A stretch of DNA of 64,000 nucleotides, taken from NCBI GenBank assembly GCA_035691305.1, contig DASSJF010000013.1, positions 22,653 to 86,652 of the forward strand, given 5' to 3'. The DNA is from a bacterium. GTDB taxonomy: Bacteria; Sysuimicrobiota; Sysuimicrobiia; Sysuimicrobiales; Segetimicrobiaceae. The stretch's first letter is position 1; each line of letters begins with the position of its first letter. Below the pieces are notes generated by a model. It was not told the DNA's origin and did no database searches. It was given only the letters and a program-made list of their open reading frames with translations. Position numbers and translations under genes: made by a program. This document shows positions 1-7,500 of this stretch, one piece after another.

Positions 1-542
1 ACGGCGCCGTGAAGGTCGAGTTTTCGGCGAACGTCGTGCCGTGGTCCGCCGACGCCGCGGCCGGCGCCGGCAGCGGCGACGAGATCCTCGACCGGTTCGC
101 GCCGGTCACGGCGCTGCGCGACGTTACCCTGCACAGCGAGGCCGCGCCGGAAACGCGGCGGACCGTCACGCTCTCGTCCTCCGCCCGCGACCGGTTCGGC
201 GACCCGTACGCGCACGTCCACTACGACCTGAGCGGCTTCGACGAAGCGACATACGCCTACGCGCGGGAGCTGTTCGACCGGTTTGCCAAAGCCACGGGGG
301 CCGCCGGCGCGCAGCTGCGCGGGATCGAGACTTATTATTCGGGCGGCCACCACATGGGCACGTGCCGGATGGGCCTCGATCGCCGCGACAGCGCCGTGGA
401 CTCGTTCGGCGCGCTCCACGGGTGCCCCAACCTGTTCGTCGCCGGCAGCAGCATGTTCGTCGGTCCCGCCGCCGTCAACCCCACCCTCACGATCGCCGCG
501 CTCGCGATCCGGACCGCCGACCGCCTGGCCCGCATGTTTTGA
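1..542 (+). CDS. GMC-family FAD oxidoreductase, C-terminal part (cut by window edge)
   Basis: This is the C-terminal part of a glucose-methanol-choline family flavoprotein, which oxidises an alcohol or sugar using FAD. The frame is open to the left edge, so the GTG at position 9 is not the true start. Visible family marks are the HHMGTCRMG segment, whose histidine lies in the active site in this family, then VDSFGALHG, and the closing NPTLTIAALAIR helix that packs against FAD. About 180 residues of a usual 500 or more are present. It ends base-to-base against the convergent gene that follows. The substrate cannot be told; sugar and alcohol dehydrogenases share these motifs. Confidence 0.9.
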   Translation, partial: GAVKVEFSANVVPWSADAAAGAGSGDEILDRFAPVTALRDVTLHSEAAPETRRTVTLSSSARDRFGDPYAHVHYDLSGFDEATYAYARELFDRFAKATGAAGAQLRGIETYYSGGHHMGTCRMGLDRRDSAVDSFGALHGCPNLFVAGSSMFVGPAAVNPTLTIAALAIRTADRLARMF

Positions 543-881
543 TCAGACCCCCCGGAGATCGATGTGGCGCGCTTCTACGCGCAGCAACGCAAGCGAGTCG
601 GTGGCCCGCAGACCCTCCTCGGTGCGCAGCGGCTCATCGGACGCCCGGCCGGCGGGCTCGACGACCTCCTGCTGCGCGGCAAGGATCCGGAACAGCCGCG
701 CCGCCTCCCATGACGTGATCGCGCCCTGCTCGTAGGCGGACCACAGGTCCGCCACCGCGTCCGCTCCCGCCGGATGCGCGCTGCGCATCGCGTACCAAAC
801 GATCGCGGCCGAGCCCGCGAACATACCGCCCGCCACGAGCAGTCCCAGTTCCCAACCGGGGCCAAATAATTGTGGCCACAT
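543..881 (-). CDS. small single-span membrane protein, unknown function
   Basis: A 112-residue protein I do not recognise. Residues about 11-32 form one hydrophobic span, followed by a charged cytoplasmic-looking part with a short helical stretch (about 42-70, DLWSAYEQGAITSWEAARLF) that resembles the short C-terminal helices of SHOCT-like proteins. The start is supported by a good ribosome binding site (GGGAGGG, 6 bases from the ATG). It converges on the GMC oxidoreductase with no spacer. Coding is plausible from the strong ribosome binding site and GC-rich third positions; no function is proposed. Confidence 0.6.
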   Translation of the reverse strand: MWPQLFGPGWELGLLVAGGMFAGSAAIVWYAMRSAHPAGADAVADLWSAYEQGAITSWEAARLFRILAAQQEVVEPAGRASDEPLRTEEGLRATDSLALLRVEARHIDLRGV

Positions 882-1019
882 CGCTATCCCTCCCGCGTGT
901 CGAGTACCGCCGCCAGGAAGCGTACGACGGGCGGACGCGGGCGGCTATGACCTGGGTCACTGACCGGGGACCCGGTTCGTGATATCCGTGGAGGCGACGG
1001 CGGACGGGGAGGCACGGAG

Positions 1020-1229
1020 ATGATCGACCGGTACAGTGTGGAAAAGATCATCGACGGACACCGCGCAGACGCTGTGAAGGCAGCGGAGCAGGAACGGCTG
1101 ACGTCGCAGCTGGCGGCCGCGCCGCCCACGCTCCGGCCGGCCGGGGGACGGGCGGCCGGAATACTCCGCGCGCTCGTATTCGCCGGCGGGCGGAGACCGG
1201 ACGACACAGAGCAGATGGAAGGCTGCTAG
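1020..1229 (+). CDS. small hypothetical protein
   Basis: A 69-residue basic, mostly helical protein with no recognisable domain. It is accepted as a gene because it has a textbook ribosome binding site (GGGGAGG at 1006-1012, 7 bases from the ATG) and GC-biased third codon positions. It converges on the Crp/Fnr gene so tightly that the two TAG stops share the tetranucleotide CTAG at 1226-1229. It could still be a spurious frame in GC-rich DNA. Confidence 0.5.
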   Translation: MIDRYSVEKIIDGHRADAVKAAEQERLTSQLAAAPPTLRPAGGRAAGILRALVFAGGRRPDDTEQMEGC

Positions 1230-1906
1230 ACGATCTGCGCGCGCAGGCGCTCGACGTTGAGCAGGACGAGGCGGCCGCGTTCGTGACGGAGCAGTCCCTG
1301 GGCGGCGTACGAGCGCAGGCACTTGTTGATGCTTTCGCGGGTCGCGCCCACCATGCTGGCGAGATCGCCCTGGGTGAGGCGCGCGCCGATCGTTACCCCG
1401 CCGGGGCCAGGCTTGCCGCGCGTCTCGGCCAGCTCGATGAGAAGACGCGTCACGCGCGTCCGTACGTCGGAGAACGCCGCGTCGTGGACGAGGCGGTCGG
1501 TCCGCCGGAAGCGCCGGCTCAACGCCGCGAGCATGTTCACCGACACCGTCGGCACCTCGCGAAGAAACCGCAGAAAGTCCTCCCGCGCAAGCACCAGCAT
1601 CTCGGTCGGCACGGTCGCGACCGCGTCCGCGGAACGCGGCTCTCCGTCGAGCAGCGCGAGCTCCCCAAAGAACTCGCCCGGCCCGAGCAGCGACAGCACC
1701 ACCTCTTTGCCGTCCGACCCGCCGAGGAGAATCTTGACCTCACCGGTCTCGACAACATAGAGGGCCGTGCCGGGATCCCCCTCGCGGAACACCGGCTCAC
1801 CGGCCCGGTAACGACGGGGCCGCAGGAGCGCAGCGACCTTCTCCAGCTCGGCGGGCGTCAGCTGGCTGAACAGCGGGCTGTGGCTCAGGAGGTCGCGCCG
1901 CGACAT
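1226..1906 (-). CDS. Crp/Fnr-family transcriptional regulator
   Basis: A 226-residue cyclic-nucleotide-type regulator. Residues about 12-125 are the effector-binding beta-roll; the phosphate-binding cassette reads FGELALLDGEPRSADAV, with the Glu and Arg-Ser used by cAMP-binding members. A long dimer helix follows, then a winged helix with recognition segment LTQGDLASMVGATRESINK (about 172-190). There is no N-terminal cysteine set, so it is not an FNR-type iron-sulfur sensor. It diverges from the repeat microprotein gene. A TGTGG-N6-TCACA site lies 90 bases upstream of its start, suggesting autoregulation and control of the divergent gene (inference). Confidence 0.93.
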   Translation of the reverse strand: MSRRDLLSHSPLFSQLTPAELEKVAALLRPRRYRAGEPVFREGDPGTALYVVETGEVKILLGGSDGKEVVLSLLGPGEFFGELALLDGEPRSADAVATVPTEMLVLAREDFLRFLREVPTVSVNMLAALSRRFRRTDRLVHDAAFSDVRTRVTRLLIELAETRGKPGPGGVTIGARLTQGDLASMVGATRESINKCLRSYAAQGLLRHERGRLVLLNVERLRAQIV

Positions 1907-1995
1907 CGCCGCGGCTGTTCGACCTTCCGCGCACCGGTCCTGCCGGGCCCGACCCGCGCGCGGGTGCCTCGCATCGCCGGCGGCTCCGTTGAGGT

Positions 1996-2011
1996 TGTGG
2001 CGCGGTTCACA
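1996..2011. promoter_or_regulatory. candidate Crp-type operator
   Basis: TGTGG, six bases, then TCACA: one base away from the perfect palindrome TGTGA-N6-TCACA bound by Crp-family proteins. It sits between a crp-like gene and the divergent microprotein gene. A weak -10 (TAGGAT, 2056-2061) would put the site near -64 of the rightward promoter, close to the class I position. Confidence 0.55.
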
Positions 2012-2111
2012 GCGCCGGCGTGAACGAGTTCATCGCAGCGCGCCTCTTCCGCGGGTAGGATGGCCACGTCAGATCAAAACGCACCGCCCAAACCGGGAGG
2101 AGGACACGCTA

Positions 2112-2354
2112 ATGAAGATGCTTCGGAAGGCGCTCGGATTGTTCGTCGGGGGAAGCCTGCTCATCGCGGGAGCCGGGTTGTTCGTCGAGCACGATGGCCG
2201 GCTCGCCAGCGCGCCCGTCGTCGAGAAGGACAGCCGGCTTGCCAGCGCGCCCGTCGTCGAGAAGGACAGCCGGTTTGCCAGCGCGCCGATCGTCGAGAAG
2301 GACAGCCGGTTTGCCAACGCGCCGATCGTCGAGAAGGACAGCCGGCTCGGCTGA
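2112..2354 (+). CDS. secreted or membrane-anchored microprotein of tandem 12-residue repeats
   Basis: An 80-residue protein. The start ATG at 2112 is set by the strong site GGAGGAGG just upstream. Residues 1-25 look like a signal peptide or membrane anchor (basic MKMLRK, then a hydrophobic stretch). The rest is 4.4 copies of a 12-residue unit with consensus DSRLASAPVVEK, the later copies reading DSRFASAPIVEK and DSRFANAPIVEK. It ends with DSRLG. Nothing resembling a folded domain is present. It could be a repeat-bearing surface peptide or a multi-copy peptide precursor; the function is unknown. It is transcribed divergently from the Crp/Fnr gene and followed by a hairpin terminator. Confidence 0.7.
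   Translation: MKMLRKALGLFVGGSLLIAGAGLFVEHDGRLASAPVVEKDSRLASAPVVEKDSRFASAPIVEKDSRFANAPIVEKDSRLG
2193..2351 (+). repeat. 36-bp in-frame tandem repeat, 4.4 copies
   Basis: Units start at 2193, 2229, 2265, 2301 and 2337 (partial). Copies differ at a few positions only, such as CTC, CTT and TTT at the fourth codon and GTC to ATC at the tenth. The period is exactly 12 codons, so copy-number change keeps the frame. All changes seen are conservative at the protein level. Confidence 0.95.
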
Positions 2355-2369
2355 GCTACCCTGAGGCGC

Positions 2370-2424
2370 GGCGGTCCTCCCGCAGAGACATACCCCCAGC
2401 CCCGGGAGGGCCGCCCGCTTTCTT
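2370..2424 (+). terminator. rho-independent terminator after the repeat microprotein
   Basis: The 13-base arms at 2370-2382 and 2403-2415 pair with a single mismatch (GGCGGTCCTCCCG with CGGGAGGGCCGCC). They are followed by a T-rich tail CGCTTTCTTC. Confidence 0.65.
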
Positions 2425-2521
2425 CGGCAATATCCATCGGCACGGCGGTCCTTCGACACCGGTGACGCGGGCGGAGGATCTCTTCGTTTCTCTCGGCGCG
2501 GGGGACTCGTTCGGGATCTCG

Positions 2522-4480
2522 TCACTCCGCGATGCTCTTCCGCACGAGCTCCGCGATATCCATCGGACGCCAGGAAGCTTCCTTGGCCGCCTTCGCTTCC
2601 TCGAGCATCATCATGCAGAATGGACACGCCGTCGCGACGACGTCCGCCCCGGTCTCGGCGACGTGGCCGCCGCGCACATGGTTAACGCGCTGTCCCACCC
2701 GCTCGTCCACCCAGTAGAGACCCCCGCCGGCCCCGCAGCAAAAGCCCTTCTCGCGGCACTGCGCCATCTCGACGAAGCGCGCTCCCGGCAGCGCTCCGAG
2801 GACCTCTCGCGGCGCTTCGTACTCGTTGTTGTGCCGGCCGAGATAGCACGGATCGTGGTAGGTAAGCGTGCCCTCGACCGCGGCCGCCGGCCGGAGACGT
2901 CCCTCGGCGACGAGGCGCGCCAGCAGCTGCGTCGAGTGGTATACCTCGTACGCCCCGCCGAACTGTGGGTACTCGTTCTTCAGCGTGTTGTAACAGTGCG
3001 GACAAACGGTGAGGATCTTGGACACACCGTGCCGGCGGAGGGTGTCGATGTTCTTCTGGGCGAGGGTCTGAAACAGATATTCGTTCCCCATCCGCCGCGC
3101 CGGATCTCCCGTACACTGCTCGGCGTCGCCGAGGATCGCGAAGTCGACCCCGCCCCGTCGCAGCAGGTCCGCGAGCGCCCGCAGAGCGCCGTGATTTCGC
3201 TCGTTGAACGCGGAGGCGCAGCCGACCCACAGCAGCCACTCCGGGCAAGGGCCGTCGCCGCTCAGGATCGGAAGGTCCAGCCCGTCCGCCCACGCCGTGC
3301 GCGTGATGGCCGCGCCGCGGAACGGCGTGCCCCGGATCTCGAGGCTGCGCATCGCTTCCTCGATCGTCTTGGGCGCCCGCGCCTGCTCCATCACGAGGTG
3401 CCGGCGCATCCCGACGATCTTGTCGATGTGGTCGTTAGTGGCCGGACACTCTTCGACGCACGCCCCGCAGGTGAGACACTGCCAGAGAAAGTCGTCCGAG
3501 AACACGCCGCCGACGAGCGCGCCGGCCGGTGCGTCTACGCCCCGTCCGCCTCTCCGCTCCAGCGTTTTTCGCAGGTCGGTATGGAGACGGCGGGGATCGA
3601 GCTCTTTGCCGGTGCAGTTGGCCGGGCAGACCTCAGTGCAGCGGCCGCACTCCATGCAGGCGAACGTGTCCAGCAGGTCCTTCCAGGTCAGGTGCTCGGG
3701 CGATGAGACGCCGACGACCTCGGCATGCTCGATATCGACCGGCTCGAGCGCGCCCCGCGGACGCGCCCGCCGCAGCAGGATGTTCGGAACAAGGGTCACT
3801 AGGTGCAGGTGCTTCCCATCCGGGATCAGTGTCAGGAAATACAGCACGATGAGCAGATGACCCCACAGCGCGGTCTCGTAGACGGCCCGGACCGCGGCCG
3901 GCGGCGCCGCGACGAAGAGCCGCGCGAGGAGGCTCGACAGCCAGGCACTCGGCCCCCACGCGGGCCGCTCGAGCGCGATCTGCGCGCCGCGCGACACGAG
4001 CAGCGTGATCATGATACCGGCGATCAGGGCCAGAATGAGGTAGGCCCCGTGCCGATCCTGCCCCTCCAGGCGCTTGATCCGAGCGCCCACCCTCGCCCAC
4101 ACGGCCATCGCGACGCCCGCCAAGACCAAGACGATGAAGAGATCCTGAACGGCGACCAGCAGCGGCAACCCCCCGACCCACGGCAGCGTCCAGCCCGGCG
4201 AGGCGGCCTCGCCCACGGCCTGGACGATCGTCGTCAGCAGCACGAGAAAACCCCAGAAGATGAACAGGTGCAGCAGACCGAACCACGGCCGCCGCAGCAC
4301 CCGCCGGTGCAGAGCCACCTGCGCCACCAGATCGCGCAGCCGCGCGGGCAGCGGCGCCAGCGGCACGGGACCGCGTCCCCGCCGAATCAGCCGGTAGATC
4401 CGCCGAAGCTTGCCGGCGAAGACCGCACACGCAAGCAGAATGAGAACTGCTAGAACGACGGCGGGCGCACCCGTGGACAT
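2522..4480 (-). CDS. membrane-anchored HdrD/GlpC-like iron-sulfur oxidoreductase
   Basis: A 652-residue fusion. The N-terminal 240 or so residues carry about five to six membrane spans with histidines, similar to the cytochrome-b-like NarI/HdrE membrane part. Then come two [4Fe-4S] motifs (CMECGRCTEVCPANC and CLTCGACVEECPATN, about residues 275-350). Two cysteine-rich CCG domains follow (CPHCYNTL near 490 and CCGAGGGLYW near 580), as in heterodisulfide reductase HdrD and glycerol-3-phosphate dehydrogenase GlpC. The family moves electrons between a quinone pool and a soluble donor such as ETF or a thiol/disulfide. It lies 15 bases after nuoN on the same strand, so it is probably the last gene of the complex I operon. 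The exact electron donor is unknown. Confidence 0.88.
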   Translation of the reverse strand: MSTGAPAVVLAVLILLACAVFAGKLRRIYRLIRRGRGPVPLAPLPARLRDLVAQVALHRRVLRRPWFGLLHLFIFWGFLVLLTTIVQAVGEAASPGWTLPWVGGLPLLVAVQDLFIVLVLAGVAMAVWARVGARIKRLEGQDRHGAYLILALIAGIMITLLVSRGAQIALERPAWGPSAWLSSLLARLFVAAPPAAVRAVYETALWGHLLIVLYFLTLIPDGKHLHLVTLVPNILLRRARPRGALEPVDIEHAEVVGVSSPEHLTWKDLLDTFACMECGRCTEVCPANCTGKELDPRRLHTDLRKTLERRGGRGVDAPAGALVGGVFSDDFLWQCLTCGACVEECPATNDHIDKIVGMRRHLVMEQARAPKTIEEAMRSLEIRGTPFRGAAITRTAWADGLDLPILSGDGPCPEWLLWVGCASAFNERNHGALRALADLLRRGGVDFAILGDAEQCTGDPARRMGNEYLFQTLAQKNIDTLRRHGVSKILTVCPHCYNTLKNEYPQFGGAYEVYHSTQLLARLVAEGRLRPAAAVEGTLTYHDPCYLGRHNNEYEAPREVLGALPGARFVEMAQCREKGFCCGAGGGLYWVDERVGQRVNHVRGGHVAETGADVVATACPFCMMMLEEAKAAKEASWRPMDIAELVRKSIAE

Positions 4481-4495
4481 TCGGCGCTGTCGCTT

Positions 4496-5935
4496 CTACT
4501 TGAGCAGGGCGGCGGCCTGCTGTACCGCCGCCGTCAGGCGCGCCGGCACGATGCCGCAGAGCAGGACACCCGCGGCGGCGAGCACCAGGGCGGCGCCGGC
4601 GAACGCGCTGCGCTGCACCGCGACGTCCGCCGGCGCTTCGCCCGAAAAGGCGGTGTAGGCGACGCGCATGTAGTAGAAGACCGACACCACGCTGGTCAGC
4701 ACGCCCACGACCGCGACCGCGGTCTGGCCCGCCCCAAGCGCCGCGCGGAACAGATACAGCTTCGCGATGAACCCGCCGGTCGGGGGAAACCCGGCGAGCG
4801 AGACGAAGCAGAGGGCGAGCGTCGACGCCGCCCAGGGCGCCCGGTCGGCCAGACCGGCCAGGTCCTCCAACCGGTCGGCTTCCTCGCCGCGCCGGTTTAG
4901 CAGCAGCAGGACGCCGAACGCCCCAAGATTCATCGCCCCGTACACCGCGAGGTAGAACAGCACCGCGCCCGTCCCGGCCGGGCCGCCCGCGGCCACGCCG
5001 ATCAGCAGATAGCCCGCCTGCGCAACGCTCGAGTACGCCAGCAGACGCTTCAGGTTGGTCTGCGGCAGCGCCGCCAGGTTGCCGAGCACCATCGTGGCGA
5101 TGGCGAGCGCCTGCAGCACCGGCGCCCAGGCCGGCGCGGCCTGGGGAAAGCCCTGTGGGAAGACGCGGATCAGCCCCCCAAACGCGCCCACCTTCGCCGC
5201 GACCGACATGAACGCGACGGCGGGCAGCGGCGCGCCCTCGTACACGTCCGGCGCCCAGCCGTGAAACGGCACGAGCGCGGCCTCGAAGCCGAGGCCGATT
5301 GTGAGCAGCGCGAGGCCGCCGCCGAGCAGCGGCGAGGGCGGCTGCGCGGCGAGCGCGCGCAGGTCGAGGGTGCCGGCCGCCCCGTACACGAGCGCCACCC
5401 CGTACACGAAGAACGCGGTCGCAAACGCGCCGAGAAGCAGGTACTTAAGCCCGGCTTCCTGTGAGCGCGGGCTGCGCCTGGCGATCGCGGCGAGCACGTA
5501 GAGCGGCAGACTGAGGACCTCGAGCCCGAGGAACAGCACGATGAGATTGCGGCTGGCGGCCATCAGCATCGCGCCGGTCGTGCTGAGCAGCAGGAGCGCG
5601 TAGTACTCGCCGGCCGGCAACCGCATCCGCCGCACGTAGCCATCGGCGAGCAAGGCGCCGACCGCGGCCGTGCCGAGCGCGATCATGTCGGCGAGCCGCG
5701 TGATCCCGTCGCGCACGTACATGCCGCCGAACGCCGCGACTTCACCCGCCGGCACGGGCGCCGCCGCAATCGCCGCCGCGCACACCCCGGCCAGCGCGAG
5801 CCACGCGGGCGCGGATCCCCGGCGCTCCGCCTCGAGCGCGCTGCCGGTGGTCCACGAATCTTGAAGAAGTACCACGCAGGCGGTCAGGACGAGAATCGCC
5901 TCCGGCGACGCCGCGAAGAGGTCGGTCCAGGTCAC
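4496..5935 (-). CDS. nuoN: NADH-quinone oxidoreductase subunit N
   Basis: A 479-residue antiporter-like membrane subunit of complex I with about 14 spans. It carries the proton-channel loop GAPLPAVAFMSVAAKVGAF and the LLAYSSVAQAGYLLIG segment shared by NuoL/M/N. The GTG start at 5935 overlaps the nuoM stop by four bases (GTGA). The open frame extends further upstream, but that part is low-complexity antisense of nuoM and is excluded. The gene closes the nuo set and is followed closely by the HdrD-like gene. Confidence 0.95.
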   Translation of the reverse strand: MTWTDLFAASPEAILVLTACVVLLQDSWTTGSALEAERRGSAPAWLALAGVCAAAIAAAPVPAGEVAAFGGMYVRDGITRLADMIALGTAAVGALLADGYVRRMRLPAGEYYALLLLSTTGAMLMAASRNLIVLFLGLEVLSLPLYVLAAIARRSPRSQEAGLKYLLLGAFATAFFVYGVALVYGAAGTLDLRALAAQPPSPLLGGGLALLTIGLGFEAALVPFHGWAPDVYEGAPLPAVAFMSVAAKVGAFGGLIRVFPQGFPQAAPAWAPVLQALAIATMVLGNLAALPQTNLKRLLAYSSVAQAGYLLIGVAAGGPAGTGAVLFYLAVYGAMNLGAFGVLLLLNRRGEEADRLEDLAGLADRAPWAASTLALCFVSLAGFPPTGGFIAKLYLFRAALGAGQTAVAVVGVLTSVVSVFYYMRVAYTAFSGEAPADVAVQRSAFAGAALVLAAAGVLLCGIVPARLTAAVQQAAALLK

Positions 5936-7500
5936 GGCCGCGCCGCCACCTTCCGCCGCGCCGCCCCGGACACCGGCGCGCCGTGGTCCACCGAGGCGCG
6001 GGCCGGCTCGGGAACGACGACGGCCGGCGGTTTGAGAAGCGCCCGCACCGTCGCTTCGCTGCGATCGAGCAACGGACCGGGAGTCCAGCCGACCCAAAAG
6101 ATCAGCGCGACGAGCGGCGCGAGCACCGCGTATTCACGCGGCCGGAGATCCGGCAGCCCGCGCAGATCTGGCCGCAGCGGTCCGTGGAAGATCCGGCCCA
6201 CGAACGCGAGCAGGTAGGCGGCGGCGAGCACCACCCCCGCCGTGGCCGGCACCGCCTGCAGCGGATGCGTCTGGAACGCGCCAAGCAGAATCAAAAACTC
6301 GCCCACGAATCCGTTGGTGCCCGGCAGCGCGAGGGAGGACGCGACGACGATGAGCGTCGCGGCCGCCAACGCCGGCGTCGCGGCCGCCAGCCCGCCGTAG
6401 GCGTCCGTGCGCCCCTGCCCCGTCCGGCCGATCAGCATCCCCGCCACCACGAACAGCGCGCCGGTGCTGACGCCGTGGTTGACCATCTGCAGCACGCTGC
6501 CCTGCACGGACTGGATGTCGAGCGCGAAGATGCCGAGCAGAATGAACCCCATGTGGCTGAGGCTGCCGTAGGCCAGGAGCCGCCGCAGATCACCCTGCGC
6601 CCAGGCCACCGCGGCGCCGTACAAGATCCCCACGACCGCGAGCGACGCGAACAGCGGCCCCCACGCGCGCGCGGCGTCGGGAAACAGCGGCAGGCAGAAC
6701 CGCAGCAGCCCGTAGGCCCCGGCCTTGGCCATCACCCCCGCGAGCAGCACCGTCACCACGGGCGGGGCTTCCGCGTAGGCATCGGGCAGCCACGTGTGCA
6801 GGGGCCAGACGGGCATCTTGATGGCGAACGCGACCGCGAACGCGCCGAACAGCAGCGCCTCCGTGGCCGGCGGCCAGTTGAGCGGTCGCGCGGCCAGCGC
6901 CGGCAGGTCGAACGTCGGCGTGCCGAGGACGCGTCCCCCCTGCAGGTAGACGGCGATGATCGCGAGCAGCATCAGCGCGCTGCCCGCCATCGTGTAGATG
7001 AGGAACTTGATCGCCGCCCTCCGACGCGCGGGCCCGCCCCAGAGCGCAATCAGGAAGTACATCGGGATCAGCATCGCTTCCCAGAACACGTAGAACAATA
7101 CGAGGTCCTGCGCAAGAAACGTCCCGAGCAGGCCTGCCTCGAGCAGCAGCAGCGTGAGCACGAACCGATTGCTGCGGTCCGGGACCTGATCCGCGGAGGC
7201 GACGAGAGTCACCGGCACCAGCAGGGCGACGAGCGCGGTGAGGCTGACCGACAGACCGTCCACCCCGAGGTGATAGTTGATCCCGGCGGCCGGCACCCAC
7301 GCGACGCGCTCTTCGAATTGCAGCCCGGCGTGGCCCGGGCGGAACGCGGCCCAAACCCATGCCGCGGCCAGAAACGCGAGGATCGACGCGACGAGCCCGA
7401 CGGCGCGTGCCGCCCCCGGCCGGCGCGAAGGGACGAAGGCCACCGCGGCCGCGCCCGCTACCGGGAGCGCGATCAGCAGGCTCAGCACGCTGCCGCTCAC
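5932..7500 (-). CDS. nuoM: NADH-quinone oxidoreductase subunit M
   Basis: A 522-residue antiporter-like subunit of the proton-pumping arm. Family marks are FYVFWEAMLIPMYFLI with the conserved transmembrane glutamate, KMPVWPLHTWLPDAYAEAPP, and LLAYGSLSHMGF. The GTG start at 7500 overlaps the nuoL stop by four bases. An in-frame upstream extension exists only because GC-rich DNA is open antisense; the protein homology begins at this GTG. The length is normal for the family. Confidence 0.96.
   Translation of the reverse strand: MSGSVLSLLIALPVAGAAAVAFVPSRRPGAARAVGLVASILAFLAAAWVWAAFRPGHAGLQFEERVAWVPAAGINYHLGVDGLSVSLTALVALLVPVTLVASADQVPDRSNRFVLTLLLLEAGLLGTFLAQDLVLFYVFWEAMLIPMYFLIALWGGPARRRAAIKFLIYTMAGSALMLLAIIAVYLQGGRVLGTPTFDLPALAARPLNWPPATEALLFGAFAVAFAIKMPVWPLHTWLPDAYAEAPPVVTVLLAGVMAKAGAYGLLRFCLPLFPDAARAWGPLFASLAVVGILYGAAVAWAQGDLRRLLAYGSLSHMGFILLGIFALDIQSVQGSVLQMVNHGVSTGALFVVAGMLIGRTGQGRTDAYGGLAAATPALAAATLIVVASSLALPGTNGFVGEFLILLGAFQTHPLQAVPATAGVVLAAAYLLAFVGRIFHGPLRPDLRGLPDLRPREYAVLAPLVALIFWVGWTPGPLLDRSEATVRALLKPPAVVVPEPARASVDHGAPVSGAARRKVAARP

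Noticed and set aside
2193..2351. 36-bp repeats resembling a short CRISPR array
   Set aside because: The units are directly contiguous with no spacers, are in frame with a well-supported start, and encode a conserved 12-residue peptide unit.
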